Of a DNA stretch of 45,886 nt, positions 33,722-42,339 are shown piece after piece. The notes under the pieces are model-generated. The model saw only the letters and a program-made list of their open reading frames with translations, did no database searches and had not been told where the DNA came from. Position 1 is the stretch's first letter. Every line of letters begins with the position of its first letter. The stretch is taken from positions 1-45,886 of the forward strand of contig LNEW01000016.1 of assembly GCA_001464375.1 (NCBI GenBank), given 5' to 3'. Made by a program: the position numbers and the translations under genes. The DNA is from Rhodospirillales bacterium Ga0074136 (GTDB taxonomy: Bacteria; Pseudomonadota; Alphaproteobacteria; Acetobacterales; Acetobacteraceae).

Positions 33722-34156
33722 ATGGCCATCCCGACCCCTGCCCGCCCCCGGCTGCCCGCGGTGGCGCTGGCGTTCCTCATCATGCTGCCCGGCCTGGCCG
33801 GCGCGCAGGCACCGCCGGGCACCGCGGGCGGCGCGCCGCTGCGCGATGACCCGGGCGACTGGTGGGGCGACGTGCACCGCTGGACCGGTTCGGATGCCAC
33901 GCGCCCGTCGCGCAGCGCGCGGGTGCCGGCGGCACCACCCGCGGCATCGCCCGACGGCGCCGGACGGGTGACCACCAGTGCGACGTCGCGGTCGAACATC
34001 CGGCGCGAACCATCGACGGGGGCGCCCGTGCAACGGGTGCTGCGTCCGGGCACGACGTTGAGGGTCTTCGACGAGGCGCCGGGCGGGTGGCTCCAGGTCG
34101 GCGAGGGCGATCAGCCGATCGGCTGGATCCATCGATCGACGCTCCAGGCGCCGTGA
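33722..34156 (+). CDS. Secreted SH3-domain protein
   Basis: This 144-residue protein has a Sec signal peptide (ALAFLIMLPGLAGAQA), a low-complexity region, and a C-terminal SH3b domain (about 85-143; NIRREPSTGAPVQRVLRPG, GWLQVGEGDQPIGWIHRS). GGAGG precedes the ATG at 33722. It diverges from vgrG. Bacterial SH3 domains often bind peptidoglycan, so a cell-wall-binding role is likely; a link to the secretion spike is only positional. Confidence 0.75.
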   Translation: MAIPTPARPRLPAVALAFLIMLPGLAGAQAPPGTAGGAPLRDDPGDWWGDVHRWTGSDATRPSRSARVPAAPPAASPDGAGRVTTSATSRSNIRREPSTGAPVQRVLRPGTTLRVFDEAPGGWLQVGEGDQPIGWIHRSTLQAP

Positions 34157-34173
34157 CAGGCGGATCGCGCCTG
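34157..34173 (+). terminator. Hairpin directly after the SH3 gene stop
   Basis: CAGGCG (34157-34162) and CGCCTG (34168-34173) pair around GATCG immediately after the TGA. No U-tract follows, so it is only a possible terminator. Confidence 0.3.
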
Positions 34174-34289
34174 GCGATGCGGCTGGGGCGCGCCTTTCGC
34201 CGACGAATGCGAGAGTCTCATCGAACCGCCCCCGAGGACCTGGGAATGTCCTGCGCAGTGGCCTGCTGCCGGTTCGATGGACGGCGGGT

Positions 34290-34432
34290 TTAGCCTGAAC
34301 TGGCCAAGCGCTCGAACTCCCTGGGGCTGAGATACCCGATGGTCGAGTGCCGTCGCCTGGGATTGTCGAGCGCTCGATGTAGTCGAACACGTCGGCCCGG
34401 GCCTGGTGGCGATTGCGACAGACGCGGGCATG
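34290..34432 (-). pseudogene. IS3-family transposase (OrfB) C-terminal remnant, frameshifted
   Basis: One minus-strand frame reads RHQARADVFDYIER and a neighbouring frame continues NPRRRHSTIGYLSPREFERL to a stop at 34290. Together they are the typical end of IS3-family OrfB integrases. A base is missing around 34373, between the Glu-Arg and Asn-Pro, so the frame is broken. Nothing recognisable as the DDE core lies upstream, so only the last 45 residues or so remain. It marks past insertion or recombination between the spike cassette and the polysaccharide locus. Confidence 0.7.
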
Positions 34433-34885
34433 GGGACCTCCGATAGGGTTGGACCCTTGGCTCGCTGTCCACCAAAACAGCAGCAGGCCGGAGTTTCCCG
34501 ACAACGGCGCCTCTAGCGGCAGGTCGCTTCATGCGTATCGAAGCCGTGGCGCCCCTCGTTCCGACCCACGTCGGCACGTCCGCCCGTGCCCTCCGCACCG
34601 GCGCCCCGTCATCGCCGCATGCCAACGCAGACCCGCGACGGAGCGCTTCGTCATCGCGGCACGCCCCGGCCACGTCTCCAGCATCGCGAAGGGTGCCGCG
34701 GCCATGCCGGCCGTGACGCGCCATGCGGCATCGGCGCGCCGGAGCGCGGTCGACGCAGGCCACGCAACTATCGACGCGCGGGAACGTTTTGCCGGATGAC
34801 CTGAACGGCGCTGCTTCGCCGAACCGAGCAACGTTTGGCGCAACGCATGGAGCGCCGAAGCCGACCTCTGGGTGGTCGTCGACGT
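34433..34885. other. Apparently non-coding stretch before the polysaccharide genes
   Basis: I find no convincing gene on either strand; the open frames lack ribosome sites and known patterns. The segment probably contains decayed mobile-element flank and the promoter of the following operon, but no promoter could be placed. Confidence 0.4.
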
Positions 34886-35641
34886 GTGAACGCACCGAAC
34901 CGCCCAAGGAGACGCCACATCTTCACATTCCTGGCCTCTACCGCGACGCGGTCGCTCGAGCGGATCACCCTGGTCGATATCGGCGCCGCCGGTGGCGTCC
35001 AGAAGAAGTGGATGGCCCATCGCCGCCACATCCGCCCGGTGCTGTTCGAGCCGAACCCGGTTGAGGCCTCCCGTCTGCGGCCCCTGCTGGCTGCCTTTCC
35101 CGATGCGCTGGTGGTCGAGCACGGTCTCGCCGATACGCCCGGTTCCCGCACGCTGAACATCGCGCACTGGCCGGGCTGCAGTTCCCTCCTCAGCGCCGAT
35201 CCCGCCGTCCTGGCGGGCTACAAGATCGGCCGGCTCTACGCACCGGTGCAGGAGGTGCGCGTGGAATGCGTGCGCTACGACGCGCTCCATGACAGCGGCG
35301 CGGTGCCGGCACCGGACGTCATCAAGGTCGACGTCGAAGGATACGAATACCAGGTCCTGTCGGGCTTCGGCGACCTTCTCCACGGCGTCATTGGGATCGA
35401 GGCCGAGTGCTGGCTCTACCCGGTCTTCCAGGGTCAGAAGCTGCTGCACCACGTGACCGCGCTGGCAGCGGATCATGGCCTCCGGCTGCGCCGGATCGAG
35501 ACGGTCGAGGGCTTCGAGGGCGATCTCGTCTGCGTCAACGCGTACTTCACGCGCGGAAAGGCGGGTCAGCCGGATCTCACGGACGTCCAGCGACCGAAAT
35601 ACGAACGCCTCGAACGCGTCTGGGGGCTGACACAGCGATGA
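34886..35641 (+). CDS. FkbM-family methyltransferase
   Basis: The methyltransferase core is clear: LVDIGAAGGVQKKW (SAM-binding motif I), PVLFEPNPVEASRL, VECVRYDAL and PDVIKVDVEGYEYQVLSG, the FkbM signature, then GIEAECWLYPVFQGQ. Such enzymes O-methylate sugars or lipids. The start is uncertain. GTG at 34886 is the nearest ordinary codon, but AAGGAG at 34906-34911 sits seven bases before an ATC codon at 34919, the likely true N-terminus by motif spacing. ATGs at 34835 and 34847 lack ribosome sites. The stop overlaps the aminotransferase ATG. Confidence 0.82.
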   Translation: MNAPNRPRRRHIFTFLASTATRSLERITLVDIGAAGGVQKKWMAHRRHIRPVLFEPNPVEASRLRPLLAAFPDALVVEHGLADTPGSRTLNIAHWPGCSSLLSADPAVLAGYKIGRLYAPVQEVRVECVRYDALHDSGAVPAPDVIKVDVEGYEYQVLSGFGDLLHGVIGIEAECWLYPVFQGQKLLHHVTALAADHGLRLRRIETVEGFEGDLVCVNAYFTRGKAGQPDLTDVQRPKYERLERVWGLTQR

Positions 35642-36999
35642 CACCGGACCAAGCCATGCCCATTGCCATTACCCAAGATCCCGTCGCATCGGTCGGGCTC
35701 GCCCAGCCGCCGGCACAGCCGCTGCGAGCAGCCAGGCCGTCGAAACGCAAGCGCACCGCCGACGCCACGCCCACCCTCGCTGTGCCGGAGCAACCCCGGC
35801 CCGCGGCTGCCGAGTCGAAGCCGAGCCTGCGCGTTCCGTTCCTGCGGCCGAGCCCCCCAAGGCTCTCGGAGCTGACGGAGGGCTTGGTTGCGATCGAGGC
35901 GAGCGGCGTCTTCTCGAACTACGGCCCGATGAACTGCCGGCTGGAGGAAGGCGTTCTCACGCGGATCTTCAAATCCCCGGGCGAATGCCTGACCGTCTGC
36001 AACGCGACCATCGGCCTCATGCTCGCGATCAAGCAGGCCGTCGGCTGGCAACCGCGCGGCCGGTACGCCCTGATGCCGTCCTTCACCTTCGCGGCGACGG
36101 CGCATGCCGCCCTGTGGTGCGGCCTGACGCCGCTGCTGTGCGACATCGACCCCGACACCTGGCTGCCCGATGCCGACGCCGAGCAGGCGATGATCGAACG
36201 CCATGGCGACGCGATCGCGGTCATCCTGCCCAATGCGACCTTCGGGAACTGCCTGGATCTGGCCCGATACGACCGGATTTCGACGGCGCACGGCATCCCG
36301 GTGGTGATCGATGCCGCCGCCTCCCTCGGTAGTGTCGGCGCCGACGGCCGCGCCTTCGGGGCAGGCTGCGCGCACCCACTGGTCTTCTCGATGCACGCGA
36401 CCAAGAGCTTCGCAACCGCCGAAGCCGGATTGATCTACTCCGCGGACGCCGGACGCATCGCGACGCTGCGCATGATGGGTAACTTCGGCTTCGGCGAGCC
36501 GCGCACGGCAACGATGCCCGGACTGAACAGCAAGCTGGGCGAGGTCTCCGCGCTGCTCGGCCTCGCCAAGCTCGACGAGTTCGAACGGATCACCCTGCAT
36601 CGCCAGGCGATCTACGCGCTCTACCGCCAACTCCTCCCGGAGTTCGAGTTCCAGCACCTCACCGGTGCGCGGACCGCCCACCAGTTTGTCCCCGTCCTCC
36701 TGCCGGCGAACCTCGCCGGCAGGGTGCCGGAGGTCGTCGCCGCGCTCGCCGAGCAGGGCATCGGTGCCGGCCGCTATTTCGTGCCGCACCTCGCGGAACA
36801 GTCCTTCTTCCAGGCTTCCTGCATCGTCGACGCGCTGCCTGCGACGATCGCCACGAGCCGGCGGATCCTCTCGCTGCCGCTCTCGGACTCCATCACGCCG
36901 GCCGACATCGACCTCGTTTGCAGTGCGATGCGGCGGGCGTGCCGAAAGGTTGCAGACGCGCAAGCGCACACCCCTCGCCCGATGGTGCTTTCCACATGA
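35638..36999 (+). CDS. DegT/DnrJ/EryC1-family aminotransferase
   Basis: In this 453-residue PLP enzyme the internal-aldimine lysine is K256 in MHATKSFATAEAG and the cofactor aspartate is D225 in PVVIDAAASLGS. LMPSFTFAATAHA and the C-terminal AGRYFVPHLAEQ region fit nucleotide-sugar aminotransferases. The first 65 residues are a low-complexity, Pro/Ala/Lys-rich extension not usual in this family. ATG overlaps the FkbM stop (ATGA) and the stop overlaps the FAD oxidoreductase ATG. Probably makes an amino sugar for the polysaccharide or a glycolipid. Confidence 0.85.
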   Translation: MTPDQAMPIAITQDPVASVGLAQPPAQPLRAARPSKRKRTADATPTLAVPEQPRPAAAESKPSLRVPFLRPSPPRLSELTEGLVAIEASGVFSNYGPMNCRLEEGVLTRIFKSPGECLTVCNATIGLMLAIKQAVGWQPRGRYALMPSFTFAATAHAALWCGLTPLLCDIDPDTWLPDADAEQAMIERHGDAIAVILPNATFGNCLDLARYDRISTAHGIPVVIDAAASLGSVGADGRAFGAGCAHPLVFSMHATKSFATAEAGLIYSADAGRIATLRMMGNFGFGEPRTATMPGLNSKLGEVSALLGLAKLDEFERITLHRQAIYALYRQLLPEFEFQHLTGARTAHQFVPVLLPANLAGRVPEVVAALAEQGIGAGRYFVPHLAEQSFFQASCIVDALPATIATSRRILSLPLSDSITPADIDLVCSAMRRACRKVADAQAHTPRPMVLST

Positions 37000-38381
37000 A
37001 CATCATGCTTCCCCCCGAGCGCGACGTGTCGCCCCCGGACGTCCTGGCCTCGGAACCCCGCATGCGTCGCGTGGATGTCGGCACCGTCATCGTGGGCGGC
37101 GGTCCGGCGGGCCTGGCACCGCTCATTGCCGCCAGCCGTACCGGGACGCTCGAGCGCATCCTCGCGGCCGGTGTCGTGGTCATCGACGGGCGGGACGCTA
37201 TCGGCGCCGGGCAGATCGGCAGCTACGCCATCAACTCGGACAGCAGCGCCGATACCATCGTGAACTGCGTCTATGGCGACGCGCATCCGGCCCTCGCCGC
37301 GCTGCGCAGCCATCCGGCGACCCTCGCCGTCGCGTCGTACGGCCATGGGCCGGTCCCGCTGCCGCTTGTCGGGGCCTTCATGGCCGTGGTTGGCGATGTC
37401 CTGCACCGCATCCTGTCGACAGCGCCTGGCTGTGCCGTGCACCTGGGCAGCACGGCGCTCAATGCGCGCCTGGGCGGCAGCGGCGCCTGGCATACGCTCG
37501 TCAGGAACGACAATGACGGCACGCTGACCGAATTCCGATCGAGCCTGGTCGTGCTTGCCACCGGTGGCGCACAGCCGCTGTCTCGCCTGGGCAGCGAACT
37601 CGCAGCCGGCGTGGCCCTGCTTCCCCTGCATGGCCACAAGCTGATGCAGTCCGGGGAGGTCCTGGTGTCCGGCGGTCTCACGACGATCGAGCAGCGGCTG
37701 GCGGACGTGCCCGACCCCAAGATCGCCATCATCGGCAGTTCCAGCAGCGCCATGGCCTGCGCCCATCTGCTGCTGAATGGCGCGCTCGCTCCGCGCTTCG
37801 GCCCGGGCGCGATCAGCGTGCTGCATCGCCGTCCGTTGCGTGTCTTTTTTCCGACCGCCGCGGAAGCCCTCGCCGAAGGCTATGACGAATTCGGCCCGCA
37901 GGACATCTGCCCACTCAGCGGCTTCGTCTTCCGCTTCGCCGGGTTCCGTCTGGAATCGCGCGAACTGGTCATGGCGGCGCGCGGCATCGGCGGCCGCCCG
38001 CCCGAACCCCGTCTGCGCTTGGTGCGCCTGGGAACGGGGTCGGACGCCGCGGCCCGTGCGATCATCGATGACGTCGACCTGCTTATCGCCGCACTCGGCT
38101 ACCGCCCGCGCGCATTGCCCATCCTGGCGCCGGCCGGTGAGCGTATCCACCTCCTCGCAGACGGCCCCGGAGCGCGCCAGCTCGTGGATGGGCAGTGCCG
38201 GGTCCTGGATAGCGATGGCGACCCGATTGCCGGCTTGCTCGGACTTGGCCTCGCATGCGGCTTCGTGTCGCCCGAAGCCGTTGGCGGTGAGCCGAGCTTC
38301 TCGGGGAACGATGTGGGCGCCATCATCGCGGAGCGCATCGGCGCGCTGGTTCCGGTGGCGTCGCGCGAGACGACAGCTTAG
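36996..38381 (+). CDS. FAD/NAD(P)-binding oxidoreductase (flavin monooxygenase-like)
   Basis: The 461-residue protein has an N-terminal Rossmann FAD motif, VIVGGGPAGLAPL, then DAIGAGQIGSYAINSD, a second dinucleotide motif, KIAIIGSSSSAMACAHLLL, and SVLHRRPLRVFF. The two-domain layout resembles N-hydroxylating or flavin-containing monooxygenases (SidA/FMO-type) more than reductases. ATG overlaps the aminotransferase stop, suggesting it acts on the aminated sugar or donor. Substrate unknown. Confidence 0.78.
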   Translation: MNIMLPPERDVSPPDVLASEPRMRRVDVGTVIVGGGPAGLAPLIAASRTGTLERILAAGVVVIDGRDAIGAGQIGSYAINSDSSADTIVNCVYGDAHPALAALRSHPATLAVASYGHGPVPLPLVGAFMAVVGDVLHRILSTAPGCAVHLGSTALNARLGGSGAWHTLVRNDNDGTLTEFRSSLVVLATGGAQPLSRLGSELAAGVALLPLHGHKLMQSGEVLVSGGLTTIEQRLADVPDPKIAIIGSSSSAMACAHLLLNGALAPRFGPGAISVLHRRPLRVFFPTAAEALAEGYDEFGPQDICPLSGFVFRFAGFRLESRELVMAARGIGGRPPEPRLRLVRLGTGSDAAARAIIDDVDLLIAALGYRPRALPILAPAGERIHLLADGPGARQLVDGQCRVLDSDGDPIAGLLGLGLACGFVSPEAVGGEPSFSGNDVGAIIAERIGALVPVASRETTA

Positions 38382-38884
38382 CGCCGGCCGAACCGGCATC
38401 CACTCGGCGTTGCCGCGGCGAGCATTGCCGCGGCGCCCGACCGTTGCGCACCATCCGCGCCAGCCTTGTGTTTATTCGACGCATCCCCCGGTTGCGGATC
38501 ACCAGCCGCGCCGCCGCATTCGGCGCGGTCGCTCGATCGAACCGAGCGCAAAACTCGCAAATCACACATCACGATTTGGCGTGTTGAAACCGCCATTGCG
38601 CGACGATGCGGTGCCGCGTCCTGCGCTGTGAGCGCTTCGTATCCCAGATGACCACACCGAGGCCGCGCACCAATGCGACGATCGCGTCAGCGTCCGCGAC
38701 GACGCAGCAGCGTTTCTCGCAATCGCATTCTCGAAACCGCGAGATTCGCGCCTGGCCGCACAAGCTTGCGTGGCCCTTCGAACGTTCTGACCGAGAGCCA
38801 TCGCACCTCTCGCGACGGACACAACTCTCGAAGGGTCCCGCATGTCGGAATCGCCATCGCCAGGCGTCGTCCAAGCAGCTTTCC
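38382..38884. other. 503-bp intergenic region before the exopolysaccharide genes
   Basis: No gene is supported on either strand; open frames here lack ribosome sites and family patterns. Parts are locally AT-richer (AAATCACACATCACGATTT near 38559-38577), so regulatory sites are likely. A promoter for the sugar transferase operon must lie here, but I could not place -35/-10 boxes reliably. Confidence 0.45.
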
Positions 38885-39550
38885 ATGCGCGTGCCAGCGA
38901 CAGTCGCACGCGCACCTGCATTGCCGTCACGGCACGCCGCACGTCTGCTGAAGCGTGGCCTTGATGTGCTGGGTGCCGGGCTGCTGCTGCTGATCCTGGC
39001 GCCGGTCCTTCTGCTGGTTCTTGGTGCCGTGTGCCTCGATGGCGGACCTGCCCTGTACCGTCACCGGCGGGTCGGCCTCGCCGGGCGCCGCTTCGGCTGC
39101 ATGAAGTTCCGCACCATGATGCCGGCCGCCGACGAACTGCTGGCGCAGCACCTCGCGACCAACCCCGCCGCGGCCAAGGATTGGGATACACGGCGCAAGC
39201 TGACAAACGACCCCCGCGTGACACCCATCGGTGCCGTGCTGCGGGCGACCAGCCTCGATGAGCTGCCGCAGCTGGTGAACGTGCTGGTCGGCGACATGAG
39301 CCTCGTCGGGCCACGTCCCGTGGTCGCCGAGGAACTGCATCGCCACTACGGCGTCGTCGGGAAGGCAGCCTACCTCGCCGCGCGGCCTGGCATCACCGGC
39401 CTTTGGCAGGTGAGTGGCCGCAGCGACACGAGCTATCGCGAGCGCGTGGCGCTCGACATCCGCTACGCGACCGACTGGTCGCTGCTGCTCGATGTTCAGA
39501 TCCTGCTGCGTACCATCCCCGCCGTCCTCGCCCGCCGCGGTGCCGTATGA
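38885..39550 (+). CDS. Undecaprenyl-phosphate sugar transferase, ExoY-type
   Basis: This 221-residue bacterial sugar transferase has one membrane segment (LGAGLLLLILAPVLLLVLGA), then FGCMKFRTMMPAADELL, NDPRVTPIGAVLRATSLDEL, MSLVGPRPV and RPGITGLWQVSGRS. These catalytic motifs define the initiating phosphoglycosyl transferase that loads the first sugar phosphate on undecaprenyl phosphate. The size matches ExoY rather than the longer WbaP. ATG at 38885 is used; a longer frame from 38606 lacks conserved sequence. The stop overlaps the XRE ATG. Confidence 0.87.
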   Translation: MRVPATVARAPALPSRHAARLLKRGLDVLGAGLLLLILAPVLLLVLGAVCLDGGPALYRHRRVGLAGRRFGCMKFRTMMPAADELLAQHLATNPAAAKDWDTRRKLTNDPRVTPIGAVLRATSLDELPQLVNVLVGDMSLVGPRPVVAEELHRHYGVVGKAAYLAARPGITGLWQVSGRSDTSYRERVALDIRYATDWSLLLDVQILLRTIPAVLARRGAV

Positions 39551-40035
39551 TGGCGCCGCTGGAATCAGGAGTGGCGGGCGAACCGGCCGTCAATACGCGG
39601 TCGCCGACGGCTGTCGACCGTGCGGTCGGCACGCGTATCCGGCGGCTGCGGCGCAGCAACGGCCTGACGCTGCGGGAACTCGGACGCGCCATCGGCGTCA
39701 GCGCGGTACAGCTCCAGCGCTATGAAACCGGTGCCTCGCGCGTCGCGGCCAGCCGGCTGATCGCCATCGCGAATGTCCTCGGGGCGTCGATCGATGCACT
39801 GCTGGGCGAACCCCGGGAAGGGGGTGTTGTTCCGGCGGTGACCGCTCGACGCAGCGACGTCGTGGAGTTGGTGCGGATCTTCAGCGACATCCACGATCCG
39901 GTGCATCGGTCCGCCATCCTCGCCTTCATCCGCGCCATGGCGCGCACGCTCGAAGTTCCCCTGTCGATGGGACCACCCTTCGCGCAGATGCTGCCCGGCG
40001 GGCTCACCGGGACCATTCCGGCAGACAAGTCGTGA
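39547..40035 (+). CDS. XRE-family transcriptional regulator
   Basis: The 162-residue regulator has an N-terminal helix-turn-helix (about 30-85; IRRLRRSNGLTLRELGRAI, VQLQRYETGASRVAASRL) and a C-terminal tail with VVELVRIFSDIHDPVHRSAI. The combined pattern resembles the PraR/SinR-like group, which in rhizobia affects biofilm and surface polysaccharide genes. It is coded inside the operon with ATGA and GTGA overlaps on both sides, so it is made together with the enzymes it may control. Confidence 0.82.
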   Translation: MMAPLESGVAGEPAVNTRSPTAVDRAVGTRIRRLRRSNGLTLRELGRAIGVSAVQLQRYETGASRVAASRLIAIANVLGASIDALLGEPREGGVVPAVTARRSDVVELVRIFSDIHDPVHRSAILAFIRAMARTLEVPLSMGPPFAQMLPGGLTGTIPADKS

Positions 40036-42293
40036 CCCCGGTCGTCAGCGTCGTCGTCGCGAACTTCAATGGCGCACCGCACCTTGCCGATGCGCTGCGC
40101 TCGATCCTGGCGCAGTCCCTGACCCAGATCGAGGTGCTGTTCGTCGACGACGCTTCGACCGACGGCAGCGTCGCGCTCGCCGAGGAAATCGCGCGTAGCG
40201 ATCCGCGCCTGCTGATCCTGCGCCTGCCGGAGAATGCCGGACCGGCGGCAGCGCGCAACCGCGGGCTGGCGATGGCGCGCGGCGCATGGGTCGCGATAGT
40301 CGACAGCGACGACATGATCCATCCCGACAGGCTGCGGCGGCTGGTCGCAGCGGGCGAAGCGGCCGAAGCCGACATCGTCGCGGATGACATGCTCATCTTC
40401 CAGGACGACCACGCAACGCCGCCGCGGAGGCTGCTGCACGGCAGCCTTGCGGCTGTCCCGTCCTGGATCGGTGCGAATCAGTACATCCGCGCCAACCGCC
40501 TGTTCGCGCGCGATGTTCCGCTCGGCTACCTGAAGCCCCTGATCCGGACGGAGATCCTGGCCTGCTGGCGCATCCGCTACGCGGAAGACCTGCGCATTGC
40601 CGAGGACTATGACCTGATCCTGCGCCTGCTGGCGCGCGGCGCCCGCTTCCGCCTGGTGCCCGACCTTCTGTATTTCTACCGACGGCATTCTGCGTCGATT
40701 TCGCATCGCCTGGCTCCCGCCGCGATGGATGCGATGATCACGGCGGATGCACGGTTCCGCGCCTGGATGGGTGGCACGGGTGCCGCACCGTTGCGGGCCG
40801 AACTGGATCAGCGCCTCGCGAGCATCCACGCGGCATCAGCCGCGGAAGCGGCGATCGCCGCGCTGAAGACGCGCCAGCCCATTGTGGCTCTGGCGGCACT
40901 GGTGCGGCAGCCGCGCGCCATCCCGATCGTGCTGCGACTGGCGGCCCCCTCGCGACTTCTGCGCAAACTGCGCGCGCGCCGTGGCGTGGATGCGCCGGCG
41001 CCGGCCCAGCACCACAGCCGGCCCGTCATCTGCGTCCTGTCGCGGCAACGCCTGACCGCCGGCGCGAATGGCAGCTCCGCCTACCTGATCAGCCTCTGTA
41101 GCGCCCTGCGCGACGCAGGCTTCTCGCTGCGCCTGATCTGTCCCTCGCCGGCCACCCTGGGAAGGGTTCCCGTGCTTCGCATCGCCGGCGAGGGCGACGT
41201 GTTCGACCACGTCGCACTGCGCGGGACCTTCCGCATCGGCGGGTGGTTCGTGGCGCGCGACCCTCGCGTGATCCTGCACGCCACGCTCGGCATCGCGGAC
41301 CGATTGGCCCGACGGTTCGGCGTGACGCGCCTGTCCAGCTTGGCACGGCCGGCACCCTATGCCGTCGCGGCGCCTTGGACGATCGACGACTTCCTCTTTG
41401 TCGCAGCCGCGGCGCGCGGCTCCGCGGACGTCGTCATCGCCGATTACGCCTTCCTCACCCCCGGCATACCCTATGTGCTGCGCCCTGGCGCGACATCCGC
41501 CGTGGTCATGCACGACCTCATGTCCAGCCGGCCCGGCGCCTTCGCCGCACTGGGCGCGCGCGACAGCGTTGCGTCGCTCGACACCGCTCAGGAAGGCGCG
41601 CTTCTCGCCGGTGCACAGATCGTCATTGCGATTCAGTCGGACGAGGCGGCGACCGTACGGCGCATGCTGCCCTCGGACCGCACCGTGGTCGTGGCGCCGA
41701 TGGCTGTGGTGCCGGTCGCCGCACCGCAGCCGGGGGATGGCGACGGGCTGCTGTTCGTCGGCAGCGCGACGGCGCCGAACGTCGATGGGCTGCGCTGGTT
41801 CCTCAGCGACATCTGGCCGCGCATCCGCGCGGGCCGGGACCAGGCCCGCCTGAAGGTCGCCGGCACCGTCTGCAACGCCTTCTCCCAGACCGAATGGCCT
41901 GCGGGCGTGACGCCGCTGGGCCGCGTGGACGACCTCTCCGCGCTGTATCGGCGCGCGGACGTCGTGGTCTCCCCTCTGCGGCTCGGATCGGGCCTCAAGA
42001 TCAAGCTGGTCGAGGCGCTGGGCCAGGGAAAGGCCGTTGTCGCCACCACGGTTACCGCCCAGGGCGTCGGCGACCTGCTGCACGGCGCCGTTGCCATCGC
42101 CGATGCGCCGGGGGTCTTCGCGGACGAGGTGCTCCGCCTCCTCGCCGACGCGCCGCTGCGCGGCCAGCGCGCAGCCGCAGCCCTGGCGGTGGCGCGGGAG
42201 TCCTTCTCCGCTGATGCGGCCTACGCCGCCGTCATCGACCGCCTGACGACCCGCTGCCCCGAGGCGACCGAGGCAATCCGATGCGCCGCATGA
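40032..42293 (+). CDS. Two-domain glycosyltransferase (GT2 GT-A fused to GT4-like GT-B)
   Basis: The 753-residue protein has an N-terminal GT-A domain (1 to about 250) with VSVVVANFNGAPHLADAL, FVDDASTDGS and the metal motif DSDD at 91-94, then RIAEDYDLILRLLARG. After a linker, a GT-B domain (about 325-753) shows GLLFVGSATAPNVDGLRWF and VSPLRLGSGLKIKLVEALG, the GT4-type donor-site motif. The fusion suggests that two linkages are made by one protein. The GTG start overlaps the XRE stop. Confidence 0.83.
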   Translation: MTPVVSVVVANFNGAPHLADALRSILAQSLTQIEVLFVDDASTDGSVALAEEIARSDPRLLILRLPENAGPAAARNRGLAMARGAWVAIVDSDDMIHPDRLRRLVAAGEAAEADIVADDMLIFQDDHATPPRRLLHGSLAAVPSWIGANQYIRANRLFARDVPLGYLKPLIRTEILACWRIRYAEDLRIAEDYDLILRLLARGARFRLVPDLLYFYRRHSASISHRLAPAAMDAMITADARFRAWMGGTGAAPLRAELDQRLASIHAASAAEAAIAALKTRQPIVALAALVRQPRAIPIVLRLAAPSRLLRKLRARRGVDAPAPAQHHSRPVICVLSRQRLTAGANGSSAYLISLCSALRDAGFSLRLICPSPATLGRVPVLRIAGEGDVFDHVALRGTFRIGGWFVARDPRVILHATLGIADRLARRFGVTRLSSLARPAPYAVAAPWTIDDFLFVAAAARGSADVVIADYAFLTPGIPYVLRPGATSAVVMHDLMSSRPGAFAALGARDSVASLDTAQEGALLAGAQIVIAIQSDEAATVRRMLPSDRTVVVAPMAVVPVAAPQPGDGDGLLFVGSATAPNVDGLRWFLSDIWPRIRAGRDQARLKVAGTVCNAFSQTEWPAGVTPLGRVDDLSALYRRADVVVSPLRLGSGLKIKLVEALGQGKAVVATTVTAQGVGDLLHGAVAIADAPGVFADEVLRLLADAPLRGQRAAAALAVARESFSADAAYAAVIDRLTTRCPEATEAIRCAA

Positions 42294-42339
42294 AAGCCAT
42301 CCGCCACGCGGCTCAACACCAGATCAACGGGAGCGTGCC

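Noticed and set aside
38569..38886. Minus-strand open frame in the 503-bp gap, considered as a transposase remnant
   Set aside because: No recognisable transposase motif in any frame and no terminal repeats.
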